Shown one piece after another: positions 17,846 through 28,800 of a DNA stretch of 47,768 bases. The translations under genes were made by a program, and so were the position numbers. Location: the NCBI GenBank assembly GCA_947631315.1, contig CANRLA010000001.1, positions 1 to 47,768 of the forward strand, read 5' to 3'. Each line of letters begins with the position of its first letter. Within the stretch, counting starts at the first letter, position 1. This stretch comes from an uncultured Clostridia bacterium. Lineage in GTDB: Bacteria > Bacillota > Clostridia > TANB77 > CAG-508. The notes under the pieces were generated by a model that had not been told where the DNA came from, did not search any database, and worked only from the letters and a program-made list of their open reading frames with translations.

Positions 17846-20800
17846 CTATATAATATTGTACATTTTATTAATTATATGTTTCTTTACTTCGTATACTGCT
17901 AAAGCAATTAATGATAATATTCCTAAAGTAATTCCTGTAAATGATGCTACTTCTCTACCTGTTGCCATTCCTATTACCAAGTCTGCTGCAGATTTATCAT
18001 CCGTTTTCTTACCATTTCTATCTAATTGTACATCTCTATCTTCTAAACCATATTCATTATATGAAATTAAAACATCTGCTGTATTTCTGACTGTTCCTGT
18101 ATTTTCTCCTGACATTTTTCTACTTAGTATCAAAGTAATTTCTTTAGTTTCACCTGGATTAATTATTGTATTTGCTAAATTAGTATTATATGCATTTCCG
18201 TCTTTTCCTAAATACCAAGTATTATTTAGTTCTGAATTAAACGTCATTCCCTCCGGTATATAGTCAACTATTGATTTAGCATATCCTGGCACACTTCCAT
18301 TATTTGTTACTTTTAATGAATATTCAACTAATACTGTTGCAAAATCTACATTTGCTGTACCTAGTTCCACTTTGGCTACAGATTTATTATCATAGTCATA
18401 AATCTTTGTGTCTTCTTTTGTATTAGTTACTGTTACTCTCTTTATAGATTTTGTTATATCTAAGTCGAATATTTTTCCATTTGTTAATCCTAAATCTATG
18501 TTATAAATATTTGAATCTTCTACTTTTAGTGTATCTGTTGCTGCTACTGTTTTATCTCCAAGCTTGGCTGATACAAAGTCTGAATCTTCTGAATCTAATA
18601 ATCCAGCTACTCTATAGCTTGCTAGTCCATAAGATGCGCTATCATACTCAACTACAACAGTATATTCTCCTGGAACTACATTCACAAATGTATATTTTCC
18701 TAATTCATCTGTTGTTTTTTGAAGTTCTTTTTCATTTATATCTAATGCTATTTTTCCTGTTTTCTTATCAAATAATTTTACTGTTAGGCTAGATACTTTT
18801 TGTTCATTTTCGTCTTTTCTTCCATCTACATTTTCATCTATCCAAACTTGACCATTTATTTTATATGTACCTTGTTCTATTTTCTCATCTTCAACATTTT
18901 CATTTCCAGTTCCTTCTTCTCCAGCTTTTGGCTCTGTACTTAATCCTGAAGATTGATTAGATGTTCCTACTATTGTATGATTTAATGTATTAGTAGTAAA
19001 ACTTGTATCATCTAATGAGATAGTAGCATTATTTTCTATCTTAGAAATTCTTCCTTTTTCTAGTAAATATGGTTTAGTTTTTATTGTTAATCTTGATGAA
19101 GAATTTGGATTTAATTCTAGAGAGGTTAAAATATTTCTTGAATTTATGTCATATTCTTTATTTCCATTTTTATCTTCAACTATATAACCTACTACTCTTA
19201 AGCTATTTGGTATTGTATCTGATATACTAACTGTTTCAACATTGCTACTATTATTTTTTATATTAATATAATATTCTAGTTCATCTGTATCACTTATATT
19301 GTTTTGTTCTATATTACTTGAAAGATTTGCTGATATTATATTTCTTATTAAATTAAAGTTTAAAGTTTCTAATGAATATTCTTCAGATTCATCACATTTA
19401 ATTTTTGCACTAACTCCTACTTTTTTGTCTTCATTAACATTTTCTACTTTAAGTCTTATAAATACTCCATTTGTTGAACCGCCATTTAGTGTAGGATTTT
19501 TAAATGTTAATGTTCTAGTTCTCTCATCAAATGTATAATCATCATTATTTACAGATTCGATAGATAATTCTTTTGGTATTACAATTGTTGTTATTATATT
19601 ATTTTTCTTTTCAAAATTAGCATTTTTTACTTCTAAATAGTAGTCTATAAAATCTCCTGCTTTAATACTTCCATTTGTTTTATTAGAACCTACAGTTCCG
19701 ACTATATCACCTTTTACTACATTAATACTAAATTCATCAGTAATGCTCTTTTCAATTTTATCAGATGTTACTGTAGAAACTATTTTTTGCTCTGTAACTT
19801 CTTCCGGTTCACCTGTTACATTTTTAGTAACTACTAATTTATATTCAATAGTTTCTTCTTTTCCGACTTCTAATGTATCTATTGTTTTTTCTAATTGTTT
19901 TGTTTCATAGTTGTAAACATTTATAAGCATATCTGTCATATCTGTTGTTTGTTCTACTAATGAGATTCCTTCAGGTAAATTTGTATTTACTTTTATATTT
20001 TTAGCTGTTTCTTTTCCTGTATTTGTAACAACAACTTTATATGTAAAGATCGTTCCTTCTTTTACGTCTGAATTCTTTTCAATATTTTTCTTGGTATTTA
20101 TATCATTTAGAGCTGTTTTTACTGAAATAACTGGTATTCCACTAGTTGCTATTGCAACTGGTTTTGCTAAAACTATGTTTTGTTTATTTCCTTCTTCTGC
20201 ATCGTTATTGTAGTAAACAGCATAAGTAGATTTTGATGTTTGTCCATCTCCTAAATCAGCAGGAATTTTTGCCATATAATTAAAATCTATAACTTCACCA
20301 TTAGGTACTTCACCTGAAAATACTAATTTATAAGATTTTGTATTTGGTGTATATGTATTTGTCCAGCTATCACCATCTACTTTTTCATTTAATTCTTCAC
20401 TATAATAAGTTTCTACATCTTCTCTTTCTACACCTAAAGCACCTGTCATTGTTGTATCAAATGTAGATCCTAAGTCTTTTTCATTTTCATCTTTGTTTCC
20501 ACTTGTAGGAATTGTTCCTAAAATTGTTAATCCTTCAGCATTATATCCTAAATTGTTTACTACTGTTCCAGATAATTTTATTTCTTTTTCTCCCTGCCTT
20601 GCCTCTACTTTCGCAACTCCTTCATTACTCTCTTGTGAAGTAATCTTTGCACCATCTATTTCTAATGAATTTGTTGTAACAAATCCTGTTGGTGCCACAA
20701 TTCCAATATTATCACTAACATTTTTTTGTTCTCCAGTTGCTCCATTTGTATAAGCTAAAGTAACTTCTCTTTCATTTGTAGGAGCTAAATTGTCAAGAGT

Positions 20801-22612
20801 TAAGTCTGTTACCAATCTTAATACGGTTCCTTCTGATGTAGCTTGGGTACCATATTTTGTTTGTGTTCCGTCTAAATCAAGTGAAATAACATTTCCTTGA
20901 ACATTTAAGTTATTTAGTTTTAATTCATCATCATAAATTAAACTAGCTTCTTTTACATCAATATTTTTTATTTCTTGTGGTAAAGTAATATTAATTTTTG
21001 CATCAGAGTATAAAGCATCCTCTATATGTTTTGTTTTTAATGTTGCTGTAATAACTACATTTTCATTTTTTACTACCGTTGATAAGTTTTTAACATTTAC
21101 ATCTAAACTAGCATTTGATGTTGGTTCTACAAATTTTGAAACACTTGTAATTTCTTTAGAAGAATTCAAGTTATTATCTTTATATCCTTCAATAGTTGCT
21201 ATTTCCTTTAGTTCAGTTAAACTTGAAACTTGTCCTATAGTATATGTATTGGCTGTAATAACTTTAGAAACTTCAACTTCTAAAATTCCTTCTTTAACTA
21301 TCTTACTTGTTTCTAAAACTACTTTTGGTGTATTTACTTCTAATTCTAATTTATCCTTTGAAAGAACTCCCAATTCTGTTTTATCTTGTGATAAAACTTT
21401 AATTGTTCCTTCTTCACCTAATATCTCTACTAAATTATCTTTGTTTATTTTTACTTTTTTTGTTAATATAGAATTATTTGCATCTATACCGTTAAATAAA
21501 CTATTTTTTTCCACAATCTTTATACTATCTGTTAATTCTTTGTATCCTACATTCGCTCTATATGTTATGTTGTATGGAGTTTCTAATGCATTATCAGAAC
21601 TTTTTAAGTTTGTGTACATATATCCCTTATTTATTTCTTCTGTCATAGAAGTTTCTGATTCTACATATGTACCTACTTGTTCTTTTAATTCATAAATATT
21701 ATTTTCTACTTTTCCTTCAATGCTATTTCCTTTAACTAAAGATTTAGCTATTATATTTGATTCTATAGTTTCTTCCTCTACTTGATTATCATAAATATAT
21801 GTTACAATATATTCATCTTGAGAATCCCATAGCACTTTGCCATCTGAATCTTGTTTATTTTCTTTCTTTATAGTTAAAATATCATTTTCATAGCTATAAG
21901 AAATATCTTTTCCAGTTACAATTACATTTTCAGGTTTCTCACCACTTAAGCTTGGTACATTAACTACAATTTCCTTACTTGTTACAGGCATTTTGTTATT
22001 TTCAATACCTTCTTCTATTTTAAAGCTTAGCATTGTTTTGTTATCATCATATTTTATATACCTGATTAAGTTTTGATTAACTACTTCTTTTAATTCTGCT
22101 GTCCATTCTATATGTTCTTTTAGAGTCTTTTCTATTTTTCTTTCTTTTCCTAATTTATTAATGTAAGTAGCATTTAGAGTAACTGTACTATCTTTTCCAA
22201 GAATATCTGCTTTAACTTTATCTTCCTTTTTTAATTTAATAGGTAATGATACATTTAAAACTTCTCCTGCATTTACTTCATCAAGTTCAATAACATTATC
22301 ATTTATTGATTTTACATTTACATCTTCATTATCAATAATTTGATAGTTATTGTCTTTTATTGTTACTTTTGCATCTTTCAAGTATCCTGTTCCAGATACT
22401 TTAACATTTAATACTAAATTTCCACCTTCATCCACATTTAATGTAGTATTATATTCATTATTAATCGTTGCATTAAATTCTACATTTTCTTCTGTTGTCT
22501 TTGCATCTTGAGAAATACTTCCTTCAGCATATACTAAAGCTGGAATGAAGCTTGTAGCAACTAGCATTATTGTTGCAAGAGACGCCGTTATCTTATTAAG
22601 TAATCTTTGCAT
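17846..22612 (-). CDS. Giant membrane-anchored repeat surface protein (module 2, first gene)
   Basis: This is a 1588-residue exported protein. The signal peptide ends near VYAEGS (residues 1-29). Most of the length is beta-rich, Ig-like or DUF11-like repeats, with passages such as VVITATLK, LTLDNLAP and KVVVTNTGKETAKNIKVNTN. An SdrD-B domain lies at about 1250-1340 (YKINGQVWIDENVDGRKDEN, then YTFVNVVPGEYTV). A hydrophobic helix and basic tail (LIALAVYEVKKHI) anchor it without a sorting motif. It is a clear paralogue of the 28801-33399 protein, with matching order and long identical words such as NENVVITATL. The next gene follows after 14 bases, so the two are an operon and probably function together on the surface. 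Confidence 0.85.
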   Translation of the reverse strand: MQRLLNKITASLATIMLVATSFIPALVYAEGSISQDAKTTEENVEFNATINNEYNTTLNVDEGGNLVLNVKVSGTGYLKDAKVTIKDNNYQIIDNEDVNVKSINDNVIELDEVNAGEVLNVSLPIKLKKEDKVKADILGKDSTVTLNATYINKLGKERKIEKTLKEHIEWTAELKEVVNQNLIRYIKYDDNKTMLSFKIEEGIENNKMPVTSKEIVVNVPSLSGEKPENVIVTGKDISYSYENDILTIKKENKQDSDGKVLWDSQDEYIVTYIYDNQVEEETIESNIIAKSLVKGNSIEGKVENNIYELKEQVGTYVESETSMTEEINKGYMYTNLKSSDNALETPYNITYRANVGYKELTDSIKIVEKNSLFNGIDANNSILTKKVKINKDNLVEILGEEGTIKVLSQDKTELGVLSKDKLELEVNTPKVVLETSKIVKEGILEVEVSKVITANTYTIGQVSSLTELKEIATIEGYKDNNLNSSKEITSVSKFVEPTSNASLDVNVKNLSTVVKNENVVITATLKTKHIEDALYSDAKINITLPQEIKNIDVKEASLIYDDELKLNNLNVQGNVISLDLDGTQTKYGTQATSEGTVLRLVTDLTLDNLAPTNEREVTLAYTNGATGEQKNVSDNIGIVAPTGFVTTNSLEIDGAKITSQESNEGVAKVEARQGEKEIKLSGTVVNNLGYNAEGLTILGTIPTSGNKDENEKDLGSTFDTTMTGALGVEREDVETYYSEELNEKVDGDSWTNTYTPNTKSYKLVFSGEVPNGEVIDFNYMAKIPADLGDGQTSKSTYAVYYNNDAEEGNKQNIVLAKPVAIATSGIPVISVKTALNDINTKKNIEKNSDVKEGTIFTYKVVVTNTGKETAKNIKVNTNLPEGISLVEQTTDMTDMLINVYNYETKQLEKTIDTLEVGKEETIEYKLVVTKNVTGEPEEVTEQKIVSTVTSDKIEKSITDEFSINVVKGDIVGTVGSNKTNGSIKAGDFIDYYLEVKNANFEKKNNIITTIVIPKELSIESVNNDDYTFDERTRTLTFKNPTLNGGSTNGVFIRLKVENVNEDKKVGVSAKIKCDESEEYSLETLNFNLIRNIISANLSSNIEQNNISDTDELEYYINIKNNSSNVETVSISDTIPNSLRVVGYIVEDKNGNKEYDINSRNILTSLELNPNSSSRLTIKTKPYLLEKGRISKIENNATISLDDTSFTTNTLNHTIVGTSNQSSGLSTEPKAGEEGTGNENVEDEKIEQGTYKINGQVWIDENVDGRKDENEQKVSSLTVKLFDKKTGKIALDINEKELQKTTDELGKYTFVNVVPGEYTVVVEYDSASYGLASYRVAGLLDSEDSDFVSAKLGDKTVAATDTLKVEDSNIYNIDLGLTNGKIFDLDITKSIKRVTVTNTKEDTKIYDYDNKSVAKVELGTANVDFATVLVEYSLKVTNNGSVPGYAKSIVDYIPEGMTFNSELNNTWYLGKDGNAYNTNLANTIINPGETKEITLILSRKMSGENTGTVRNTADVLISYNEYGLEDRDVQLDRNGKKTDDKSAADLVIGMATGREVASFTGITLGILSLIALAVYEVKKHIINKMYNII

Positions 22613-22956
22613 TTTTATCCTCCTTTAAATTAACATAACCATACATTTTTATTATACTATGAATTTACTTTAAATTCAAGCTTTTTTCGATATTTTTTAT
22701 GTAAATAAATATTTTTTTGCCTTTTTATCATACTATATACTAATCTAGTTCAAAATGATTTTCAAGATACCTTTTCTTAAGTTCTCTTTATGTTGCTACG
22801 GAAGGACTTAAAGATGTTTTTATATTAAATTTATATTACAAAATTTAACTTTTGTAATATACAAAAATAAATACACCTTAAACGTTAAATTTTAACATTT
22901 AAGGTGCATTTTCAAGTACATTTTTTATTAAATTAAGTAGGTATTTATTTTTTGTT
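22613..22956. promoter_or_regulatory. Leader of surface module 2 and end of module 1
   Basis: Next to the gene the leader reads GGTTATGTTAATTTAAAGGAGGATA, nearly matching the leader of the paralogous module 1 gene. A box TACGGAAG on the plus strand (22797-22804) lies 185 bases upstream of the start. A possible promoter on the minus strand includes TTGAAC and TGATAA near 22725-22752. The region also contains the terminator of module 1. Confidence 0.45.
22861..22906 (-). terminator. Terminator of surface module 1
   Basis: CACCTTAAA with GTTAA pairs across 22874-22906 with TTAAC and TTTAAGGTG, with one mismatch. On the minus strand it runs into TATTTATTTTTG. It lies just after the module 1 adhesin stop, so modules 1 and 2 are separate transcripts. 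Confidence 0.75.
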
Positions 22957-25900
22957 TTATTCTTTATCTTTTAAAACCTTTTTCTTAATAGCTATTACTG
23001 CTCCCGCTATAATTGCTGATGCACTTATAAATAATACTATAGCTCTATTAAAGTTTCTATTCTCACCTGTAGGTACTGATACCGTTACTTTTTGTCCACT
23101 ATCTTCATCAGGTTCATTTGGTTCTAACCAATATGTTGATTCGTCTTGTGTCTTATTCTCTGATTGATAAGGTACATAATGGTTTCCTGATTTTGATAAA
23201 TGCATTCTTCTTCCAAATGTATTTTTTGATTCTATTAGCTCTACCATATTAGTAAATATTAAGTTCTTATTAGATGTTGTATTAGCTAATAGAGTTGATA
23301 ACACTAGTCTAACTTCTTTTCTTGAGTTTGAATAATTTGTCTTATCAGTATCTATTGCTCTAGGTATTAGATAAGCAGATAATTTATTTGAAGTTACTAG
23401 GACATTGAATGTTTTAAGATTTTGTTCATATGTGCTATTAACATAGTCGTCATCCTCGGTAGTTTTATTTCCTAATAATACATCTGATGTAACAATCTTC
23501 CATTCATTTCCATCTTCTTGATAGCTTTCTTCGTAGTTAATCTCATTTGATACATAATCTAACACATTCATTGCACTTGTTTTTACAACATTTGACCAAC
23601 TAGTTGAACTTGTTTTTCCTAGATAATAGAAATTTTTATCTAAATAATCTACTTCACCTATATTGTTTACACTAATCTTATATGTCAATCTTATTGTAGC
23701 TCCACTCATAAGTTCTTCATCCAATGTTGCTTGTACTAATTCTTCTTTTCTATCTTCGACCGTCTTCATTAAAGCTTCCCTTAATCTATATCCATTACTT
23801 CCAACTTTAGTATAATATTCATTCTCAGAATAATTTTTATGTTTTTGATATACTAAGTTTGTAACAGACTGATTAGCATCAAACAATGTTTGTCCATTTG
23901 CTAATTTTATTTGAATATTTTCAAGTTCTTTTGCTATATTAAGTTGTGCTCTAGGTCTTTCTGTTAATCCTAAATCTATATTTTGTATATGGTAAGATAA
24001 GTTTTGAACATATGCTTTTGTATTATTATCATAAACTTGTGTATTTCTTCTATTATATTCAATTTCTGAATTTATAATTCCAGTTTGAGATACCATTGAT
24101 GTATTATTAATTAATTCATCTATTGCTTGTTTTTGATAATTTTTAGCACTGTCAGTTTTACCATTTTGTATATCTATAGAAGCTTTTGTTACTAAATCTG
24201 TACTTGATGCTAATACTTCTGCTCTATGATTTTTAAGAGTTGCCTCATTTCCACTTAGTACTGATAAATTACTTCCTGATGAATAACTTTGTTCTTTTTC
24301 TCTATATGTGTAAACATCTTTTGCATCAGAAATATTACTACTTATATTACTTGATACAATATCATAATTATACATTTTTTGTTTATCTTCATCTACTATT
24401 GTTTCATTTGTATAAGGATTATTATCTTGATACCTTATGCCATAGTTTTGATTTGTTGTATCTCTATATCCATTTATTCCATTATAACTTGTATTTTGAT
24501 TTACTCCACTTTGATATACGGTTGATTTATAATCTTGACCTGTATATGCATTTTCATTTAATCCTTTTTGTCCTATTAGATTATTTACTTGATTATTTTG
24601 ATTTGTTAGTACTGTTTGAGTCGTGTCTCCATATATAAATCTTATATAGAAGTCTCCCGGTGGAACTGAGTCAAATCTATACTGTCCATCTCCTTCCGGT
24701 AATCCAACTGAATCAACTTTAAATGCTCCTTGACCTGATAATATTACTTTTGATTTATTTGTTCCACTATAATACCTTGATGCATCCTCTGTTTTATTCC
24801 AACTGCCATTGTATGTAACGCTAGACCATACTTTTTCGTTTAGATATCTTCCTGTACTAAATCCTTCTGTGTTAACTTCTTGTACCAGTTCTACTAATTG
24901 CACTGTTACACCGTTTATCTTTTTATCCCTATTTCCTTCAAAGTCAACATCTCCTGTATTATATTTACCATTTCCTATTACAGCTCCATTTGTTGCTTCG
25001 GTCCTTGCATCTTCAAATACATAACCTGATAAACTTCTCATATCTCCAGTGTTAGTATCAATTTTTAATTTTATATTTGAAGATTTATCTGTATCGTCTT
25101 GTAATCTATTTTGTGCTTCATTAGTTGAAGAAATGATATCTCCATTTGCATTTAAATCTATAGACCTTAAGCTACCTGGATTAGAATCCAAATCTATTAA
25201 ACCTTCCCTAGTTGAATATCCATTTATTTCTGCAATGTTTCTCTTTCCTATTGTATCACGAATAGTTCCTCCATTTAGAAGATTTTCTTGGTCTAATTTT
25301 ACTTTTCCTGAGCTGTCATTTTTTACTTTAAATGTAATGTAGGCATAAGTTAATTCTCCTGGCTCTAGATATCCATTAAATCCTGTTAAATATAATGAAG
25401 AATATCCTCTTTGTCCACTAATGGTATATCCTATATTTGCATATTTTGAACTTGCGCTAACAGTAAGATTACTGCTCTTATTACCATTTTTGTCTCCTAT
25501 AAATGTATTATCTCTTGTAATTGTAGAGCCTGAAATATAATCATATTGCTCGCCATCATAGTAATCTACAATTTCATCTATTGATGTCGGTATGCTTTGT
25601 GATTGATTTTTAACTGCAATTTTATAAGTAACAAACACTTGAAGGTTCTTGCTATCTGTTGTTCCTGCATCAGATCCATCATACAAGTACTCTGATTTAC
25701 GAATCTCTCGACTATATGAAAATGTTCCATTATAATCTGCATTAGATGCTCTTTTACTTGAATCTGAACCTCCACTAAAATTATACATTCCTGTGCTTAA
25801 GTTAATAGTCCAGTTTCCTTCTGCATCTGTTTCTGATTTCTTTTTATTATACAAATATTCTTGTTTCTTTCCGTTTACTAAAAGTGTTGTCTTATATAAA

Positions 25901-28775
25901 TCTTTAGAAAGCCATAAATCAGCATTTTCTCTTAACTTTAGACCAAAATCTACACGTCTACTTTGATCAGATGAGCTTGTGTATAAGTATGGATATCCCA
26001 TATAGGTTCCACTTCTCCACAAATTATCTACATCTTCTAGCACAAATTGGTTTTGTTTTGGATAAGATTCTGTTCTTGCATTTATAAATGTGTCATTTAT
26101 AAATGTCCATACACTATTTATCTCAGTTTCGGCTACCCTCAGCTTCCTTAATTCATATTTAAATGCTTCTTCATATACACTATATCCATAGTACAGAACA
26201 CCGAAATCTTTATTAAGATATGTAGAATTCATAGTTGCTTTGGTTGATTGCTTAAAGTCTCTCGAGTTTGTTGTCATTTTCTTAAATATCTCTAAAGCAT
26301 CATAATATCGCAATGCTCCAGCATTTGGTCCTGTACCCGAGTAACTTATGTAGTTACCCGAGCTATCTTCCAGTTTAGAATATAGTCCGGTAAGCCTTTT
26401 TGTTTCCTTGATAATTATTCGGTGATGAATTTATATGTGCAAATTTACTATTGAAATTATCTCTCGTAGTTTCTCTAGCTGTTGAATATCCTCCACTTAA
26501 ATTATCCCTATAAACAGTACTTTCATATCTCATTCCGTCATAGGTAAATACTACATAGTATTTATGCATAGGATTTAATCTTCTAAATCCATATTGTCCA
26601 TCTTTATCTGTTGTGGTAGCAAATAATCTTTGTCTTGTATTTGCATCAAACAGCTCTACCTGTATTCCTGCCATATTTAGAGAACCATTTTGCTTTTTAC
26701 CATTATAGTCTCCTAACTTAATTGACGGCATATCTTCCCATACATTTCCTCCAAGATACATATCTATCTCTTTTCCTGGTAATGTTACTATTTCACCATC
26801 TCCTCTAAAGCCTACTGATGGCGTCGCTGGCGTTGGTGGATTTGTTGGCGTCTGTGGTATTTGAGGCGTTGTTGGTGGATACCTTGGTGGTGTCGGTGTT
26901 GGTGGATATGTTGGTGTTGCTGGGGTTGATGGATTGTTTGGTGTATTCATTTGCGATGGTGGTGTTAACGATGGTGTCGCTGGTCTTGATACAACATCCA
27001 ATTTTACTGCTGGTTGGATTTTTTCAATATTTGCTGTTACAGTAATGTCAGTAATTTTTGTGGCTATAACAAGTCCCATCTTTTGTAATTTTAGGCTTAA
27101 ATCATTGACAGCTGCCTCTATAGCCTTAGTTCTATCTGTATAGTTAAAAGCATAACCTTTTTGTCCACTTAGCCCAGGGATATTAAGAAAACTATTAGGA
27201 GTTGACGTAACATTGTAATATGTATAAGTTTTTGTTGTAGTAACCGATTCTATGTTATTCCATCCATGTTCTTTTACAAACTTATTATAGTCATCCCAGC
27301 TATAATTCTTGCATGTCCATGTAGTCTTTGTGCCGGTTATGATTATTTACCACTATTGTTATGTCAAAAAGATTATAACTTGTAATATCTTCTGTATGTC
27401 CAATACTACCCCCTGGATAAAATTGTGATCCTAAAGCTAAACCATCAGTTACAGAAATATCAACATTTACACCTGATATTCCCCATCCGCTTATCTCACT
27501 TGCTATTTCATTTTCAAGCCCAGCTTTCACATTCTCTGCAATTTCCCTTGATTTATCGGCTATAGAACCTCCTCCATTTATCCACATATCGTGAAATACA
27601 TTATACTCATAAGAAAGTTGTTTTATTATCCAATCTGAACCGCTCTTTGATAGTCCTAGTGAAAGACGTGAATCACGTAATGCATCATACATTACATTTG
27701 CATTGTCCTGCATCATCTTAAATTTAATTTTTTGAGATCTATAAGTATAGGCTCGATATACTGAGCCACCATTAGTAATCTTTTTTAAGTAATTAACTTG
27801 TACTATTGGTTTTATTTCTTTAATATCTGCATCCCCTGCATAATATCTAATATAGAAAGTTTGACCAAATCTAGGGAATTTATTTTGTATATCTCTTCCA
27901 TTTGCATCAATTAATGAAAATTGTGAATTATCTATATTAGTAGATGTTCCATTACCATAGATAATCTTTGCTATCATTTGACCTTTACAAAAAGTGTTTC
28001 CAGATGTTTGACCAATATTTTGTCCAGTAATCTCTTTATAAACAAGTTCTCCCATATTTTCATTACCACTTATTGCACGTATATTTTGATTTTGAAAATT
28101 AAGAGTATAAGGACCTACTGTATATGTTTTATTGCTTTGATCAACCATTATTTTTAAACTACTATCATTTTCATTTACTGGAGAATATGAAAGTCCTAAT
28201 TTTTGACTGCCATTTAATGCTCTATATACAAAGTTCGCAAATTGTGTTGCTCTTCCTTGTAATCCAGTTCTTGTTGTTGTAGTAACATTAACAGATTGAC
28301 TTGAATCAACAAGACAGCTGGTACCACCAGTATAAGCACTCCAATCTCTAGAAGCCCATACAACATACTGGGTATCTTCAATTGATCCTCCGAATGCTCT
28401 TATATATGCTATACTTTGTGCCATTTCAGTTGTTTTATCCAGTGTATATGTGACTTCTTCCGCTCTACCTCCACCTGCACTATCAGGAACAGGAGTTTGA
28501 CCAGGAGCATAATATTTTCTTAGTGTTAAAGCCCAACCATGTCCACCGCAAAATGTATTACCATCTGAAATAAAAGTATACATATGGTCAGTAGGTACAC
28601 CACTAAGCGAACCTGCTGTAAAACCACCAGCAGCAGTTGCAGATATTTTATTTAGCTCTTTTTCTTCTTTATCAGATTGATAGATATTAAAAATTTTTCC
28701 TGCTTCAATTATACCAGCAATTAAAACTGCACTTAGAAAAGCTGTTATAATTATTGATTTTATCTTTTTTCGCAT
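22957..28775 (-). CDS. Giant thioester-domain adhesin, full length only with two +1 shifts at CGG (module 1, second gene)
   Basis: This is the paralogue of the 12735-17831 adhesin. Read conventionally it is three pieces: 27300-28775, about 26375-27332, and 22957-26389. Skipping the C of CGG at 27333-27335 and of CGG at 26387-26389 gives one 1938-residue frame. Across the second join the product reads NKKAYGLYSKLE, matching HKSYAFYSKLA in the paralogue. A hydrophobic export signal is at 7-25. Thioester motifs are NTFCGGHGW (Cys76) and TQYVVWA (Gln136, Trp140). A Pro-Thr linker is followed by SdrD-B-like GGNVWEDMPSIKLGD and FEDARTEATNG. The anchor is VPTGENRN, a hydrophobic helix and KKKVLKDKE. 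It could be a true pseudogene, but the breaks follow the CGG rule shared with mreB and pbp2. Confidence 0.75.
26387..26389 (-). other. CGG +1 recoding site, adhesin site 2
   Basis: The zero frame reads TAC CGG ACT and stops three codons later (TAA at 26375). Skipping the C (position 26389) gives TAC GGA CTA, Tyr-Gly-Leu, and an open frame matching the paralogue. This is residue 796 of the joined protein. Confidence 0.75.
27333..27335 (-). other. CGG +1 recoding site, adhesin site 1
   Basis: The zero frame reads AAC CGG CAC and stops after ten more codons (TAG at 27300). Skipping the C (position 27335) gives AAC GGC ACA, Asn-Gly-Thr, and a frame open for more than 900 bases. This is residue 481 of the joined protein. 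Confidence 0.7.
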
Positions 28776-28800
28776 CTTTACCTCCTTTCTGTAATCATTC

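Noticed and set aside
22613..22956. c-di-GMP riboswitch in front of the surface operon
   Set aside because: Surface genes in Clostridia often have one, but I could not find the conserved core of class I or II here or at 33400-33841.
22957..28775. Ordinary pseudogene created by random frameshifts
   Set aside because: Both breaks are +1, both at CGG, both restored to Gly, and the rest of the 5.8 kb is open. Three other genes in the window show the same signature, including mreB and pbp2. Decay would give mixed indels and stop codons.
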